Source: Atriophallophorus winterbourni
Taxonomy: Eukaryota; Platyhelminthes; Trematoda; Plagiorchiida; Microphallidae
Assembly: GCA_013407085.1 (NCBI GenBank)
Contig: JACCGJ010000614.1
Coordinates: forward strand, 1-64,000
Reading direction: 5' to 3'
DNA: 64,000 bases
Shown here: in pieces, positions 45,501 through 55,108 of the stretch
Numbering within the stretch: the stretch's first letter is position 1
Layout of the letters: every line of letters begins with the position of its first letter
Notes under the pieces: generated by a model
What the model was told of the DNA's origin: nothing
The model's database searches: none
The model's input: only the letters and a program-made list of their open reading frames with translations
Position numbers and translations under genes: made by a program

Positions 45501-48500
45501 TTGAATAGCTTGTTTGGGATTTTGTGATGTAATGTATTGCAGTAGGGCATTGTCAACCAATTCCTCAAATTCTTGAAAATTACCTTGGTTCTGCGAATGG
45601 TTTGCTCCCCCTTGAGTCCTGACCAGATATTCCGGATTGTGATTGAAGGATAAACATGCAAACGGAATCCCGGAATGACACCCATGACATCCCCATTTTT
45701 ATTTTATATTTGCATTCCGTGCAGTACTTCAGTGCTTTGTAGCTAACACCATGCTAAGTTGATTTGCCACCGGCACAAAGCTGGCTGTGGAAACACACTG
45801 GTGTCTAACTGCATATTTTCGTTTATTTTATCTGTCCAAGCCTGGGCACCCTAGCAGCATCTTAGACCGCGTGCAGTCTATGATTGCGCGGTGCTTTGCC
45901 CGGATCAAGACTTGCGATGTTTATTTCACTGCACACAGTTTCACTGGTTGTGTAAATTCTATCATTCCTAATCACAATGCATGGCTTAACAACTTCTATC
46001 TATCAATTGTCAAATAATTTCTGATTCAGCATGACTTCATTGGTTAAAGCGAACAAAACAGAGTTTAATCAATACCGCCTACGCCACTCCAAGACTCTTT
46101 TCCCTTAATGAGTTGAGTGAACTTCATCTTTGAGGATGGAACAAGCATCCTTTTGCACATGCCAATGACCCTTCGCGCACTTCATGTTTTTTAGCGCGTT
46201 CATCAGTACTCCGTTTAATCACCCGCTTTCTTCTCGCAGGCATCGCGATCCGTTCTTCCATGGATAACAACACTACGGTCCAGTATTGTGGTTTGATTCA
46301 GCAACTCACTGCGAAAGCACGCTCGGCAGTTCGAGACCTCGATCCGACCAATGACTTGACGTTTCTGCGTATCCGGAGCAAGAAGCACGAAATTATGGTT
46401 GCACCGGGTAATCATTTCGCGGTCTTTACTGTTTTATTGGTTTCGTATTTCTCTATTTTATTTGTCTCGGGTGCCAAACTTTCGAGGCAAAGCTGCTGTT
46501 TGGATAGTTCGTCTACTGTTTGACTAAACGCCCACCCCGAAAAATTCTATGATGCAGCTGTTCATAAACTGAGACTCATTCATCTCACCCCGCTACCCAA
46601 AGACGATTCGCTTGGTTCGTACGCCCACATTTCTCCCTCACATTATCTAAGTCATGTCTTTGACAATAAGCCTCAACAAAGAACGCACTCTATTCCCGTT
46701 GCTCTTCTATTTTACGTCTAAGTCTTGTAGACTTGACGTCACCCTTGTCCTCCTACAGCGCATGCCCTGCTGCTACACTCTGATTTGAGACTGGTGCACT
46801 TTGTCTTATCTGTTATCGAACAAACATGGTCAATCACCGACACTCATTTCGATTTTATGTCGTCCTTGATTATTATGATTCAATATTCCTCCGGTCACAG
46901 TTGAGGAGAAACCCGTCTCTATTAGTTTTGTGCAGGCTTTCTCGATTTAAGCCCTGGGCCACTTAATAGTATCTCCGCCCAAATGCAGTTTATCAAATGT
47001 TGTGGTCATGCTTGTGTGATTGTGAATATGAGCGATCGCAAAATCTGACTATATTGCGTGCTAATCTCGCTTTGCGCAGTTGTCATTGGCAACCAAGGAG
47101 TCAATGTCATAAACCCATTTGCTTGCGCTTCGCTATTAAGTGAGCGGTCGATTGTGCGAGTCTGATATTTTCCGCTGCGTATCATTCCGTTTTTTTTGCA
47201 TGGCAGTTGTGCATGGATGCTTTGATTGAGTTGAGAAGGAATATGGAAGATAACTGCAGGAATGGTCCCTCCATGATAAAGTTTATAAGGGTTGTCCTGA
47301 CGCCAATCTGGTCTTCATTGTGAACAACCGGTGAGACTGTATTACAATGTCTCATTCTTCTTTCTTTTCTTTTGTGCGACTATCTCCTCCTGGAGGATGA
47401 GTTGGCTTCATTGACGTCACGGATTACAGCCACCCACGCTCGGCGGTTAGAAGCGAGATCCGCGCAGATTGTAAGCCAGGTCCGGTCCCACTTGCGCCAT
47501 CCGTAAACCGATCGTAGACCAAGCAGCTCCACATCCGATCTCACGGTGGCGAGCCAAGTCTTCACTTGTCCTCCGCTACGACAACGCCATTCTGCGCAGG
47601 ATGTCGGCGCTAGTGTTATCCTGGTTAGTTCATCGTCCGAGCATCTCAGGATGTGGCCAAACCATCTCAGTCGATGTTGTCGCAATATCGAACTCAGGCG
47701 AGGGATATCAAAACAACGGTGGCGAACCTCGTCATTCGTTACTCGCTCATCCCATCGAACATTGAGGATGCGTCGGAGACACCAGTGGTCGAAAACCTCT
47801 AGTTTCCGCATATCCTCCACCCGCATAGGCCACGTGAGAACTGGGCGAATCGCCGCTCTGTAAACGCGCAGCTTTGTACGTCGGCTGATTTCTCACCATA
47901 TCTATCAGCTTTAGTGCAATACCGCTGGTATTATTACTGTTTCACACAAACAAACCCTCGTGATAACCAATCACGTGAATTTTGTAACAAACTGAGGTTC
48001 ACCCTGAACAGCAAGGTGATTTCGAGGTTGCACGGTATTACAACTTTAATCTATGTATGTGTGAATGAAATCACAGGCCTGATCCAGGCAAACTGCCGCA
48101 CAGACAGATTGTACGTATGCTACGACACTGTCAGATTGTTCATGCCTTGACAGATACATAATTGTACGAGAATTTGACAAATTTATCACCATTGATTATG
48201 TATCGTTGTGTAATTTGTCGGTGATTTCATTCTCTCAGACGTCATGTATTATTCAAATGGTGTTCAGAGTTTTAAAATTTCGCCATCTTCAGAAAAACGT
48301 TCTTTAAAAATGACGAGTGATGAAGCTTTTTGGAGTTTTACGGTGTACTTGTCCGTCCGTTCATCACTCCTCAGTATGCCTTTTCTCATTGGTCCATAGG
48401 TCGGAGCCAATTGGAGATGCTGGTTCATTGAGGCTGCTGTTGAGTGTCATGCTTCGAGGAATTTATGCATACGTTGGTTGTTTTCTTTGGCAACAATATT

Positions 48501-49743
48501 GGTGTTTTCCCATATATACACAACGTTTCGTTTTCACTGATATTTGCTTTTCTCGGGTTATCAAAGTCACGAGCGAAGTGCACAAGGTGCATTACTGGGT
48601 TCATTACGTTGAATGAAGGTAAACTCCTTGAAGGTTTGTTTCGTTTTACAAGCAGAATTAAATAAGCTGTATCTCAGTGGTCAATATACAACAAGCGCCC
48701 TTCAATTTCCGCAAGTGCAAAACGTTAGAGGTTGGAAAATCCTTGCATTATCATACTTACTTGACATACGAATGCTGGAGCGGAGTAAATCTGAGAAAGA
48801 TCCTGGTATGGTGAATTTTACAAAAACAGTCTGCAGTGCGAGGTCGTCTTGTATACTCGGCTTAGACGAATTTTCGGACGCTTCCCTCCGCATAAATACG
48901 CACGGCGCACCACGATTGGAAAACGACATAGCGCTACTCGAGAAGGCAACCAGCCTCGAAGCAAGCGCATTTGAGATGACCTCACCCTAGTCTACAGGCG
49001 TGGATGTGCAATCGTGCAGTATTTCTATGCTGTGCGACTAACATCGTGCTAAATTGATTGGCCACCGGCAGTGAGCTGCACAGTGAAACACGCTGGAGTC
49101 TCACTACCATTTATTTTCTTTCTATTTTTTTTGTCATATCTGTCTAGGCCTGGGCAACCTGACAGTATCTCAGCCCATGTGCAGTCTCTGACTGTGCGGC
49201 ACTCTGTCTGGATCAGGCTTATGCTTTCACATCACATCACACAGAATAATCCATACGGCGTTCCATCCACTCAGGCACCTATTCAAAATTCGTTGTAATC
49301 TCCCCATATGCAGTCTCACCCGTCAAATACAGCACTCTCGCTTTAACTGACTTCTTAACTCATGTCCGTCTCGTGTATGCTTTCTGTTGAACGGTTAAGC
49401 ATCAGTAGTCTCGTCACCTAATGAAATGATTTAAAAATGTTTTATTTTGAATACTGGTGTGTTGCTCACAGTTCACTGAAAACCACTCGTGCTTCCGTTA
49501 TGCGAGCGCACTTGAATGACAATTTAACAAAACACATTTTCCGCCAAATTTCTTACGCAACCATATTTTAAGCCCCCCTTCGATCGAAATATGAAAGTAT
49601 GATAGAGATTTTACACGTATCCTCTAGTATTGCTTTACTATTTGTTTCTGTCCCCATAAATCTTGAATATTCTTTCTCTTGTCTTCCGCTTTTCAGATCG
49701 CGACTACAGCTTGATTGTGGTACAAGAAACCGGAACAGAATGA
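39553..49743 (+). CDS. Dynein light chain, roadblock type (gene model)
   Basis: The gene encodes a roadblock/LC7 light chain, a subunit that binds the intermediate chains of cytoplasmic dynein and helps tie cargo to the microtubule motor. Coding exons: candidate ATG at 39,553-39,555, then 43,968-44,043, 46,240-46,407 and 49,697-49,743 (stop TGA). The lengths 3+76+168+47 give 294 bases, i.e. 97 residues plus stop, matching the family's usual 96-97. All introns are GT-AG (GTAAGT, GTACGC and GTAATC donors). Key family segments are [36 protein letters not shown] and the end [14 protein letters not shown]. No signal peptide or membrane segment is present. Introns hold LINE and SINE debris. Exons 2 and 3 recur at 27,555 and 33,780 because the locus is represented twice, so this need not mean two genes. 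Exons 2-4 are secure; the ATG exon is a hypothesis. Confidence 0.88.
39719..39762 (-). ncRNA. Hammerhead-like core motif, version 2
   Basis: Same CUGAUGA...GAAACC arrangement as 23,301-23,350, with no change in the two boxes. Confidence 0.3.
39810..39925. repeat. 44-bp inverted repeat, version 2
   Basis: Arms 39,810-39,853 and 39,882-39,925. The outer few bases of the left arm mismatch (TAAACGT instead of CAAAGGT), the rest pair. Confidence 0.9.
40206..41340 (+). mobile_element. Decayed LINE reverse transcriptase, version 2
   Basis: Counterpart of 23,810-24,960, with the SINE-like insertion at 40,728-40,825. RT remnants include FSDDIKIW and [19 protein letters not shown] (41,017-41,211). 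Confidence 0.7.
40728..40825 (+). repeat. SINE-like repeat, version 2
   Basis: Counterpart of 24,339-24,450, with GGCCTAGGCCTAGG in place of GGCCTGGG and a short deletion after CTGTACGGC. Confidence 0.7.
41890..42470 (-). mobile_element. Decayed LINE reverse transcriptase on minus strand, version 2
   Basis: Counterpart of 25,500-26,080, including [20 protein letters not shown] at 42,136-41,924. Confidence 0.65.
42805..42912 (+). repeat. SINE-like repeat, version 2
   Basis: Counterpart of 26,420-26,530, ending in ATACCATACCATACC. Confidence 0.8.
43968..44043 (+). CDS. Roadblock dynein light chain exon 2, version 2
   Basis: 76 bp, acceptor TTCTTTTCAG, donor GTACGC. Codes for 25 residues plus the first base of a Gly codon. 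The only difference from version 1 is a silent CAT for CAC, while flanking intron bases differ more, which suggests purifying selection. Confidence 0.92.
45705..45920 (+). repeat. SINE-like repeat, version 2
   Basis: Counterpart of 33,230-33,475, missing a few bases near CGTTTATTTTATCTG relative to version 1. Confidence 0.75.
46240..46407 (+). CDS. Roadblock dynein light chain exon 3, version 2
   Basis: 168 bp, same sequence as 33,780-33,947. Starts with the last two bases of a Gly codon and ends with the first base of an Asp codon that exon 4 completes. Confidence 0.95.
47350..47885 (-). mobile_element. RTE-like LINE, C-terminal fragment
   Basis: The minus-strand frame 47,826-47,380 encodes the C-terminal end typical of RTE-type RTs: [49 protein letters not shown] and [13 protein letters not shown], then a stop. 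In-frame sequence extends to about 47,880 ([13 protein letters not shown]). An A/G-rich tail follows beyond the stop, near 47,350-47,380. It is 5'-truncated and lies in dynein intron 3. The intact enzyme would copy its own RNA at the target site. Confidence 0.85.
48070..48150 (-). repeat. SINE-like repeat, 3' part
   Basis: GGCCTGATCCAGGCAAACTG...GACACTGTCAGATTGTTCATGCC on the plus strand, i.e. the family's 3' half reversed. Confidence 0.7.
48151..48998. other. No feature recognised
   Basis: Intronic DNA of the dynein gene. The frame 48,613-48,990 (125 codons) has no resemblance to known families and no clear splice context. Confidence 0.4.
48999..49243 (+). repeat. SINE-like repeat, full length
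   Basis: A good representative: starts GTGGATGTGCAATCGTGCAG, contains GTGCTAAATTGATTGGCCACC, the stem partners GGCAGTGAG and CTCACTACC, then CTGTCTAGGCCTGGGCAACC and CTGGATCAGGCTTATGC, and ends in CACATCACATCACAC. Confidence 0.85.
49697..49743 (+). CDS. Roadblock dynein light chain exon 4
   Basis: 47 bp after acceptor CTTCCGCTTTTCAG. Completes the Asp codon begun in exon 3 and encodes [14 protein letters not shown], then TGA. The family C-terminus normally reads DKDYFLIVIQNP or similar, so the match of position, phase and pattern is strong. It exists only once in the window. Confidence 0.92.
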
Positions 49744-50570
49744 GACGATTTCGCTTCCTACTAGGATCTATCCGTACTTTTATTGTTATTATTAACACAC
49801 ACACACAGCCCGTCTGCTCGGGTGTTGGTTGTTGGCTAGTTTGGGCCATTTATCTGTGATCACACCTGCCATTTTGACCGCATGAACATCACTGCTCTCT
49901 CTCACTCGTTGTTAGATTGTTCTGCAAAATATGTGGTGATTCGATCATTTCCTTTTTCCACATTCCAGTCGATTTGAAACCTGAAAATAGCACCTGCTGC
50001 TTCAACTAGGATTCAAATTGTATGGTGGTCCGGCAACGTCGAAAATTTCTGCAAAAACCTGAACTAGCGACATCGTTCAAAATATGTGCGTGTAGGCTTA
50101 CAGCGCTTTTTAAAGGGAGGCCAGATGCATAAAACGCATTCATGATTCGTGCCCCTTGAATGAATTCTGATTGGTCAGCTAATATATACTTCGTGCCCGT
50201 GGAAAGTGATTGTAACGGACGCCGTCGATTGGAAGTTAGTGAGGTTCATGTGTGTCTGCACGTGTCAAATGACAAGCATGCACTGCAACAGTCATAGACG
50301 GTATGCGGGCTGAGATGATGTCGAATGGTCCAGGCCGAGACATATGTGTAAAAGCTAACGCTAGGGTGTCTTGCCTACAGATCATCACCGGTAGAAATTG
50401 ATTTATTGGGGCGTTGTCTGCACGTCACATAAGCCATAATTGGAGCCAACTACGATGATCCCACAAGTTTTCAGGACCAAAAATCGAACATCTTTAAAAC
50501 CGGTATTCACTAATCATTTTAAGGTTGGTATTAACAAAGTTCGTGGCTACTATTCTATTCGAATTAGGAG
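49744..50570. other. No feature recognised
   Basis: Presumed 3' UTR and downstream DNA of the dynein gene, with a short (AC)n run at 49,796-49,806. No polyadenylation signal could be assigned with confidence. Confidence 0.4.
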
Positions 50571-50791
50571 GTATGGTATGATGGTTTGAAAGCACAAGCC
50601 CGATCCAGGCAAAGTGCCGTACAGTTATAGACTGCACGTGGGCAAAGATGCTGTCAGGTTGCCCAGGCCTATATAGATATGAGGGGGGAAATAGAAATGG
50701 TTTCGGCATGCAGCTCACTACCGTTAACGAATCAATTAAGCACGATGTTAGCAGCACAGCACATAAGTGCTGCACGATTGCACAGCCGTGA
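50571..50791 (-). repeat. SINE-like repeat, internally deleted
   Basis: On the minus strand it begins near ACGGCTGTGCAATCGTGCAG and ends at CATACCATACC. The segment between CTGAAAC and the CTATTTCCCC stretch is shortened, removing one arm of the conserved stem. Confidence 0.8.
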
Positions 50792-51134
50792 ATTAGGAGA
50801 CTGCAATACATCTCAGACTAAGAACGATATCACCATCATTATGAACAACACTGCGCCGATAGGAAGTAACGAGTGTTTAATTGCCATACAACCATGACGA
50901 AATATGGGAGGATTGACAGTCCTCAATGCCACACCTCCATCTAGCGTGTATGGCGAGATTGTCAATTTTTGTCCCTGCCGAGAATCGTTGGAAAGTCGCA
51001 GACTACTCCTTTTTTTACATAAATGAAGTGTGACCATTTTGAATGTACCGATACATGCCACAAACGATAACAGGTCACCAGCAGAACTATTTTCGGAAGG
51101 AAGCTAAGGCAGACATTTGATGCAATGAAATCAG

Positions 51135-51572
51135 TAACTGTGCGACAACCGAATTATTATTTATTATTATATTTGCACAATCTGATACACATATAGTGCC
51201 GTTCAACATAAACAATGAGATGTACAAAGAGAGAAGGGGGTACAAAGCGTTGTCATCGGCATCGTTGAACCTAGGCATGACACTACCCGGTTGACTACAC
51301 CGAAGTAGGGGAGATTTCGTTTAGGGGGTCCCACCCCGAGCCTTTACCCACAAGGCAGTGGAGCGAGAGAGGTTCGCACCTATCGGTGGCCGATGACCGA
51401 CGAAGCGGTTCATACGCCTTTTTCTGGGAATTTCCAGTTCGGAGCCCTGATAACCCGTTGATAGGTTGGTGACTTCAGTTTTTGCTGTGCACCATACAAT
51501 GTCCTTGGATAGGACAAGGGGCAGTGACTTTTGGAGCGGCGAGTCACATCCGCCGCGTCGTGATGTCATCAT
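51135..51572 (-). mobile_element. 3' end of an unidentified non-LTR element
   Basis: The minus strand has an 83-codon frame (51,572-51,321: MMTSRRGGCDSPLQKSL...), then a further frame with CVSDCANIIIN, and ends in an ATAATAAATAATAAT-like tail (about 51,150). Its GC content is much higher than the neighbours. A tandem A/T tail after a 5'-truncated body suggests a LINE or SINE 3' end. No RT motif remains. Confidence 0.4.
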
Positions 51573-51589
51573 TGGATTTTTGTGGCTTT

Positions 51590-52369
51590 TATAGGGAGAA
51601 CGCTTGCCAGGCGAAAACCCACCACACCCTCAGACACCACCGCCGAACCTTTCGCTGAGCTCGGAGAACCGAGCCCACCCAGCTGGCACCACGTGGAGGG
51701 TTTTCGGCAAGCCAGCCAGCGACAACCGAAATATAGTCATAAGATGGAACATCAGTTTAACAAACGTCGTGGTGCAAAACAGAGAATGTTTAACTTTGGG
51801 GATAGAGTTTATGCACGTAACATGCGATGCAATATGGAGGACTGGTTACCAGGAACAATAGTCAAGAAAGTTTGGAATAGTTATATACAAAGTACAAGTT
51901 GGTAAACTAATATGGACACGCCATATCAATCATCTGAGATCGCGAAACGGTAACATAGCGAAAGCAAATCTCTCCTTGGATACGATTCCACTTGAAATTT
52001 TAGCAGAAACCAGACCACAACCTCGTAACGAAGTACTTAACAATATGCCACCTACAACACGCCGTTTTTCAACTCGTACCAGGCCACCGATTACTCGTTT
52101 CTCTGTCAACCCGCGATATCAATCAATCGTCCCATGTGTTAACTTTTTTTCAAAAAGGGGAGGTGTTGTATAGGCAGTGAACGAACTATCGATTAATCAC
52201 CAATCACGATCGATGGTGAGTTCAAATTGTGATTTTCGCTCACTGCGTGATATTCACTCAATCGCTCACTTTGTGATACTCGTTCATTCGGTCAATACAC
52301 TAGTTTAGTTACGGTTGTGTTCTGTGGAACCCACGGCTGGGCCAGTAGTAGCTAAACACAGATATAACA
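51590..52369 (+). mobile_element. 3' part of a gypsy-like element, with LTR
   Basis: The plus-strand frame around 51,740-52,170 resembles the region after the integrase core: EHQFNKRRGAKQRMFNFGD with RVYARN, then W..GTIVKK, TRHINHLRSRNG and a basic tail (PTTRRFSTRTRPPITRF). A purine tract AAAAAGGGGAGG (52,152-52,163) is followed by an LTR (52,164-52,369) beginning TGTTGTAT and ending ATATAACA. The upstream part of the element is missing. Confidence 0.75.
52164..52369 (+). repeat. LTR of the gypsy remnant
   Basis: 206 bp with inverted ends TGTTGTAT/ATATAACA. It holds repeated CTCACTNNGTGATA-like units near 52,240-52,280. It is preceded by a polypurine tract and followed by ATTGGCGACGG, a primer-site-like sequence. 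Confidence 0.7.
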
Positions 52370-52560
52370 ATTGGCGACGGCTCACAATTTACATCTTCGG
52401 AGTTTCAGCAGTTTTGTAGTTCGCGCGGAATTAAACATGCCTGCCTACCACCCCGAGTCAAACGGTCGGGTTGAAAGGTTTGTGGACACATTAAAGCGAG
52501 CAATTGCCCAATCAAAGTTAGGTGGAACGTGTCACGACTTCTTGGACACATTGTTGTATC
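52370..52560 (+). pseudogene. Gypsy integrase fragment after the LTR
   Basis: The primer-site-like ATTGGCGACGG leads within about 15 bases into an integrase piece: FTSSEFQQFCSSRGIKH, then AYHPESNGRVERFVDTLKRA in another frame, then KLGGTCHDFLDTLLYQ. This is the region around the catalytic glutamate. Normally several kilobases separate primer site and integrase core, so an internal deletion is implied. The fragment ends where the LINE begins. Confidence 0.75.
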
Positions 52561-54110
52561 AAATCAATCTGATGGATAAAATTGAACGAAATCCGAAGCT
52601 CCTCTTCCAGATCGTGAACAGAAAGGCCAGGGTAAAGCCAGGTGTTTCCGCTTTACTTACTACGACTGAAACTACATCTACAGCTCGCAAAGCTGCTAAC
52701 GAACTCGCGCTACTCTAGAGTGTTCTACCCTAACGAGCGCGTATCTTACGATATACCTGCATTCAGATCGCAGAATACAATACACAAAATCGTTGTGAAA
52801 CCCGAGTGTCCTGGTAAAGCTACGCGGGTTAAATACAAAAAACCCGGGTGCTGATGAAATAACACCATTCATCCTAAAGCAATGCGCCCATGCTCTATTC
52901 CAAGCACTCTGACCTGTTCAACCTGTCCTTGAGTTGTAGCACGATTGCTAATGATTGGAAATGTGGAATAATCACCCCGATATACAAAGGTGGGAACTGA
53001 TCTGATGTGTCTAACTACAGACCGGTCACGTTGTTGCCAGTGGTCTCTAAAGTTCTTGAACGACTTGTGGCTGACGAACTCATTAAACATTTGGAACGAA
53101 ATAAGCTGATTTCCATCGCACATCACGGATTCAGGACAAGACACTCCTGTCTCACCAATCTTCTCATAACTCTTGATAATTGTACTCGAGCCGTGGACGA
53201 TAGATGCCCTATTCATGCTTGTTACTTGGACATGTCTAAAGCTTTTGACCGGGTTAACCACAGCATAGTGCTACAAAAATTGGAGCAGTTCGGGGTGTGC
53301 GGCAGACTATTGGACTGGATAAAGGATTACTTGACTTGTAGAGTTATAAGTGTTAGAGTTTATGGGGCACTATCCAGCCCAGTAGAAGTTACAAGTGGCG
53401 TACCTCAAGGCTGTCTTACGGCCAATACTCTTCCTCGTGTACGCGAACGATATACTCGAAATCGTACGCAGCAAAATCATTCTATTTGCGGATGACATCA
53501 AAGTCTGGACTAGCATACGCACCATAGAAGATTGCCAAATTCTCCAAAAAATCTTCAAGCACTTCAAAATTGGTCCTTGCGGAACTGCCTTCAATTCAAC
53601 ATCCAAAAATGTAAAATGTTAAACGTCGGTAAATCATGCGAATTCACATGCTCTCTGGGATCTCAGCAACTTTCATGGGTTACTGAAGAGAAATACCTGG
53701 GCGTGTGGATTAGCAGTAACTTGAAGTCTTCACAGCAGTGTTCTGTTGTATACAAAAAGTCCTGTCAAAGCTTAGGATTGCTCAGAAGGATCTATGGTCG
53801 TTTGACAAAGCAGATACTCTCACGTATTATTAACACCTATATCAGACCAACAATTGAGTATGCTGTTCAAGCATGGTCCCCATGGTTACAAAAGGACATG
53901 CCCATGCTTCAACGCGTATAGCCCCGCGCTAAAAAACTGGTGACCGGGCTATATAACAGGCCATACGAGGAGCGGATTGCAACTCTAAACCTCTTTGACT
54001 TTTCGTACCGTCGTCACAGGGGTGACTTGATCCTGCTGTTCAACATTCTGTATACAGTGGATCGCCCACCTGAACACCTGTTTCATCGACAAAAAGCGCG
54101 TGGTAGCAGA
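52560..54110 (+). mobile_element. 5'-truncated CR1-like LINE reverse transcriptase
   Basis: Relative of the LINE at 10,199-14,700. Frames in order: KLLFQIVNRKARVKPGVSAL, GADEITPFILKQCAHAL-like, SNYRPVTLLPVVSKVLERLV, HHGFRTRHSCLTNLL, LDMSKAFDRVNHSIVLQKLE (motif A), VTSGVPQGC (motif B), ILFADDIKVW (motif C, near 53,485), EEKYLGVWISSNLKSSQQCS, INTYIRPTIEYAVQAWSPWL and a C-terminal trace to about 54,110. There are at least three frame breaks (around 52,720, 53,420 and 53,930), so it is inactive. It is better preserved than the minus-strand copy, and the key RT residues survive. Confidence 0.85.
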
Positions 54111-54119
54111 TAGGAGGGC

Positions 54120-54883
54120 TAAAAGTTAATTATTCCACACAGAAGATCAAATTGTCGAACGTTTTTCTTTGCTGTTAGAGTTTGTTTTACGTCGAGATTT
54201 GGGTTCATTCGAACTTTCAGCTAAAAAGATTGGATAGGTTCCGGGCCCCTGACTCAATAAAATCCTTTTATAAACTACGCTCTGATCAGCTGCAGACATA
54301 TGAATTTGTCCGGATGTATGCTCTTTTGAATGCATAGTTTCATTTAAATTATATGACAGCATACGATATCATTGCACATACATTTTGATTAGCTCACCAG
54401 ACTACTGGCGCAAAACATAAAGTCGAACTTAGTGTTGCATGTTATTGTACGTCAGTGGAAAATTTGTTAATTGTTGCAGCCCCTCATACTTCCGTCATGA
54501 TTGTGTGACTTTCAAACATTACTACAAACTAGCTGCACTCTAAAAGCACACCGAAGAATCACTATTACTTGCTGCTTATACATCTCGCTAGGCCTCGCCC
54601 ATTTCATAATATCTCAGCGTACAGCTAGTCTCACGAAACATTCGTATCAAACACCCGAGTCTGAAAACAACAATATGATGTGACATGAAAACATCTATTG
54701 AACAATTCAAAAAAATAATTTCATTCAGGGCTAAAGTCGGTTTGCAAAATCGCGAGCAAGCTCAAAAAATTTGATTGGTTTCAAAAATAGTCTTCCTAGA
54801 ATAATCGGTACAAAAAGTGCACAAAAATAAGAAACACACAGAGATCTGACAGGTCCAAGTAGGTGGGTGTGGGCTTTCTAGCA
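54120..54883. other. Intergenic or 3' UTR, with a SINE-like scrap
   Basis: Contains CGCTAGGCCTCGCCCATTTC (54,587 onward), a heavily diverged piece of the SINE-like family. The 3' UTR of the zinc-finger gene should start at 54,883 and run leftward; no clear polyadenylation signal was identified. Confidence 0.4.
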
Positions 54884-55108
54884 CTAACCCATTGGATTGT
54901 TCGGGGCAGCAGGTCCCAGGACATTGTTCTCGTGAGCTCCATTCCGAGATGCGGCCCAAGTCGCCGCCTGATAATACATGGCTTGCGCAAATGGCTGGAG
55001 TGAAGCGAACATGTTAGCAGGCACTTGGCGTGTGTCCCAAGGTCCGATAACCTGAGTGTGACGTGTGTTTTGCTGATAGGCGATGGCGTCCGTAGTGGAA
55101 GCCGGTGG
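54884..55108 (-). CDS. Zinc-finger gene, last coding exon
   Basis: 225 bp after acceptor TTCATTTTTAG, phase 0, 74 codons and TAG. Encodes a Gln/Ala/Asn-rich tail ([20 protein letters not shown] ... AAPNNPMG). No known domain. Confidence 0.85.
   Translation of the reverse strand, partial: PPASTTDAIAYQQNTRHTQVIGPWDTRQVPANMFASLQPFAQAMYYQAATWAASRNGAHENNVLGPAAPNNPMG

Larger units (their letters stand above)
35628..47087. repeat. Locus version 2 (right of the gap)
   Basis: 11,460 bp matching 12,796-34,627 but without the three insertions of version 1. The sequence continues past 47,087 into DNA not seen before, including dynein exon 4, so this version joins correctly to the right. Version 1 joins correctly to the left (the LINE 3' half at 10.2-12.8 kb). 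Confidence 0.9.

Noticed and set aside
12796..47087. Two paralogous dynein light chain genes
   Set aside because: Exon 4 exists once, the duplicate edges coincide with the gap, and exons differ by a single silent base; double assembly of one locus is simpler.
48613..48990. 125-codon open frame between a RTE fragment and a SINE-like copy
   Set aside because: No family likeness, and it lies in the third intron of the dynein gene without splice support.
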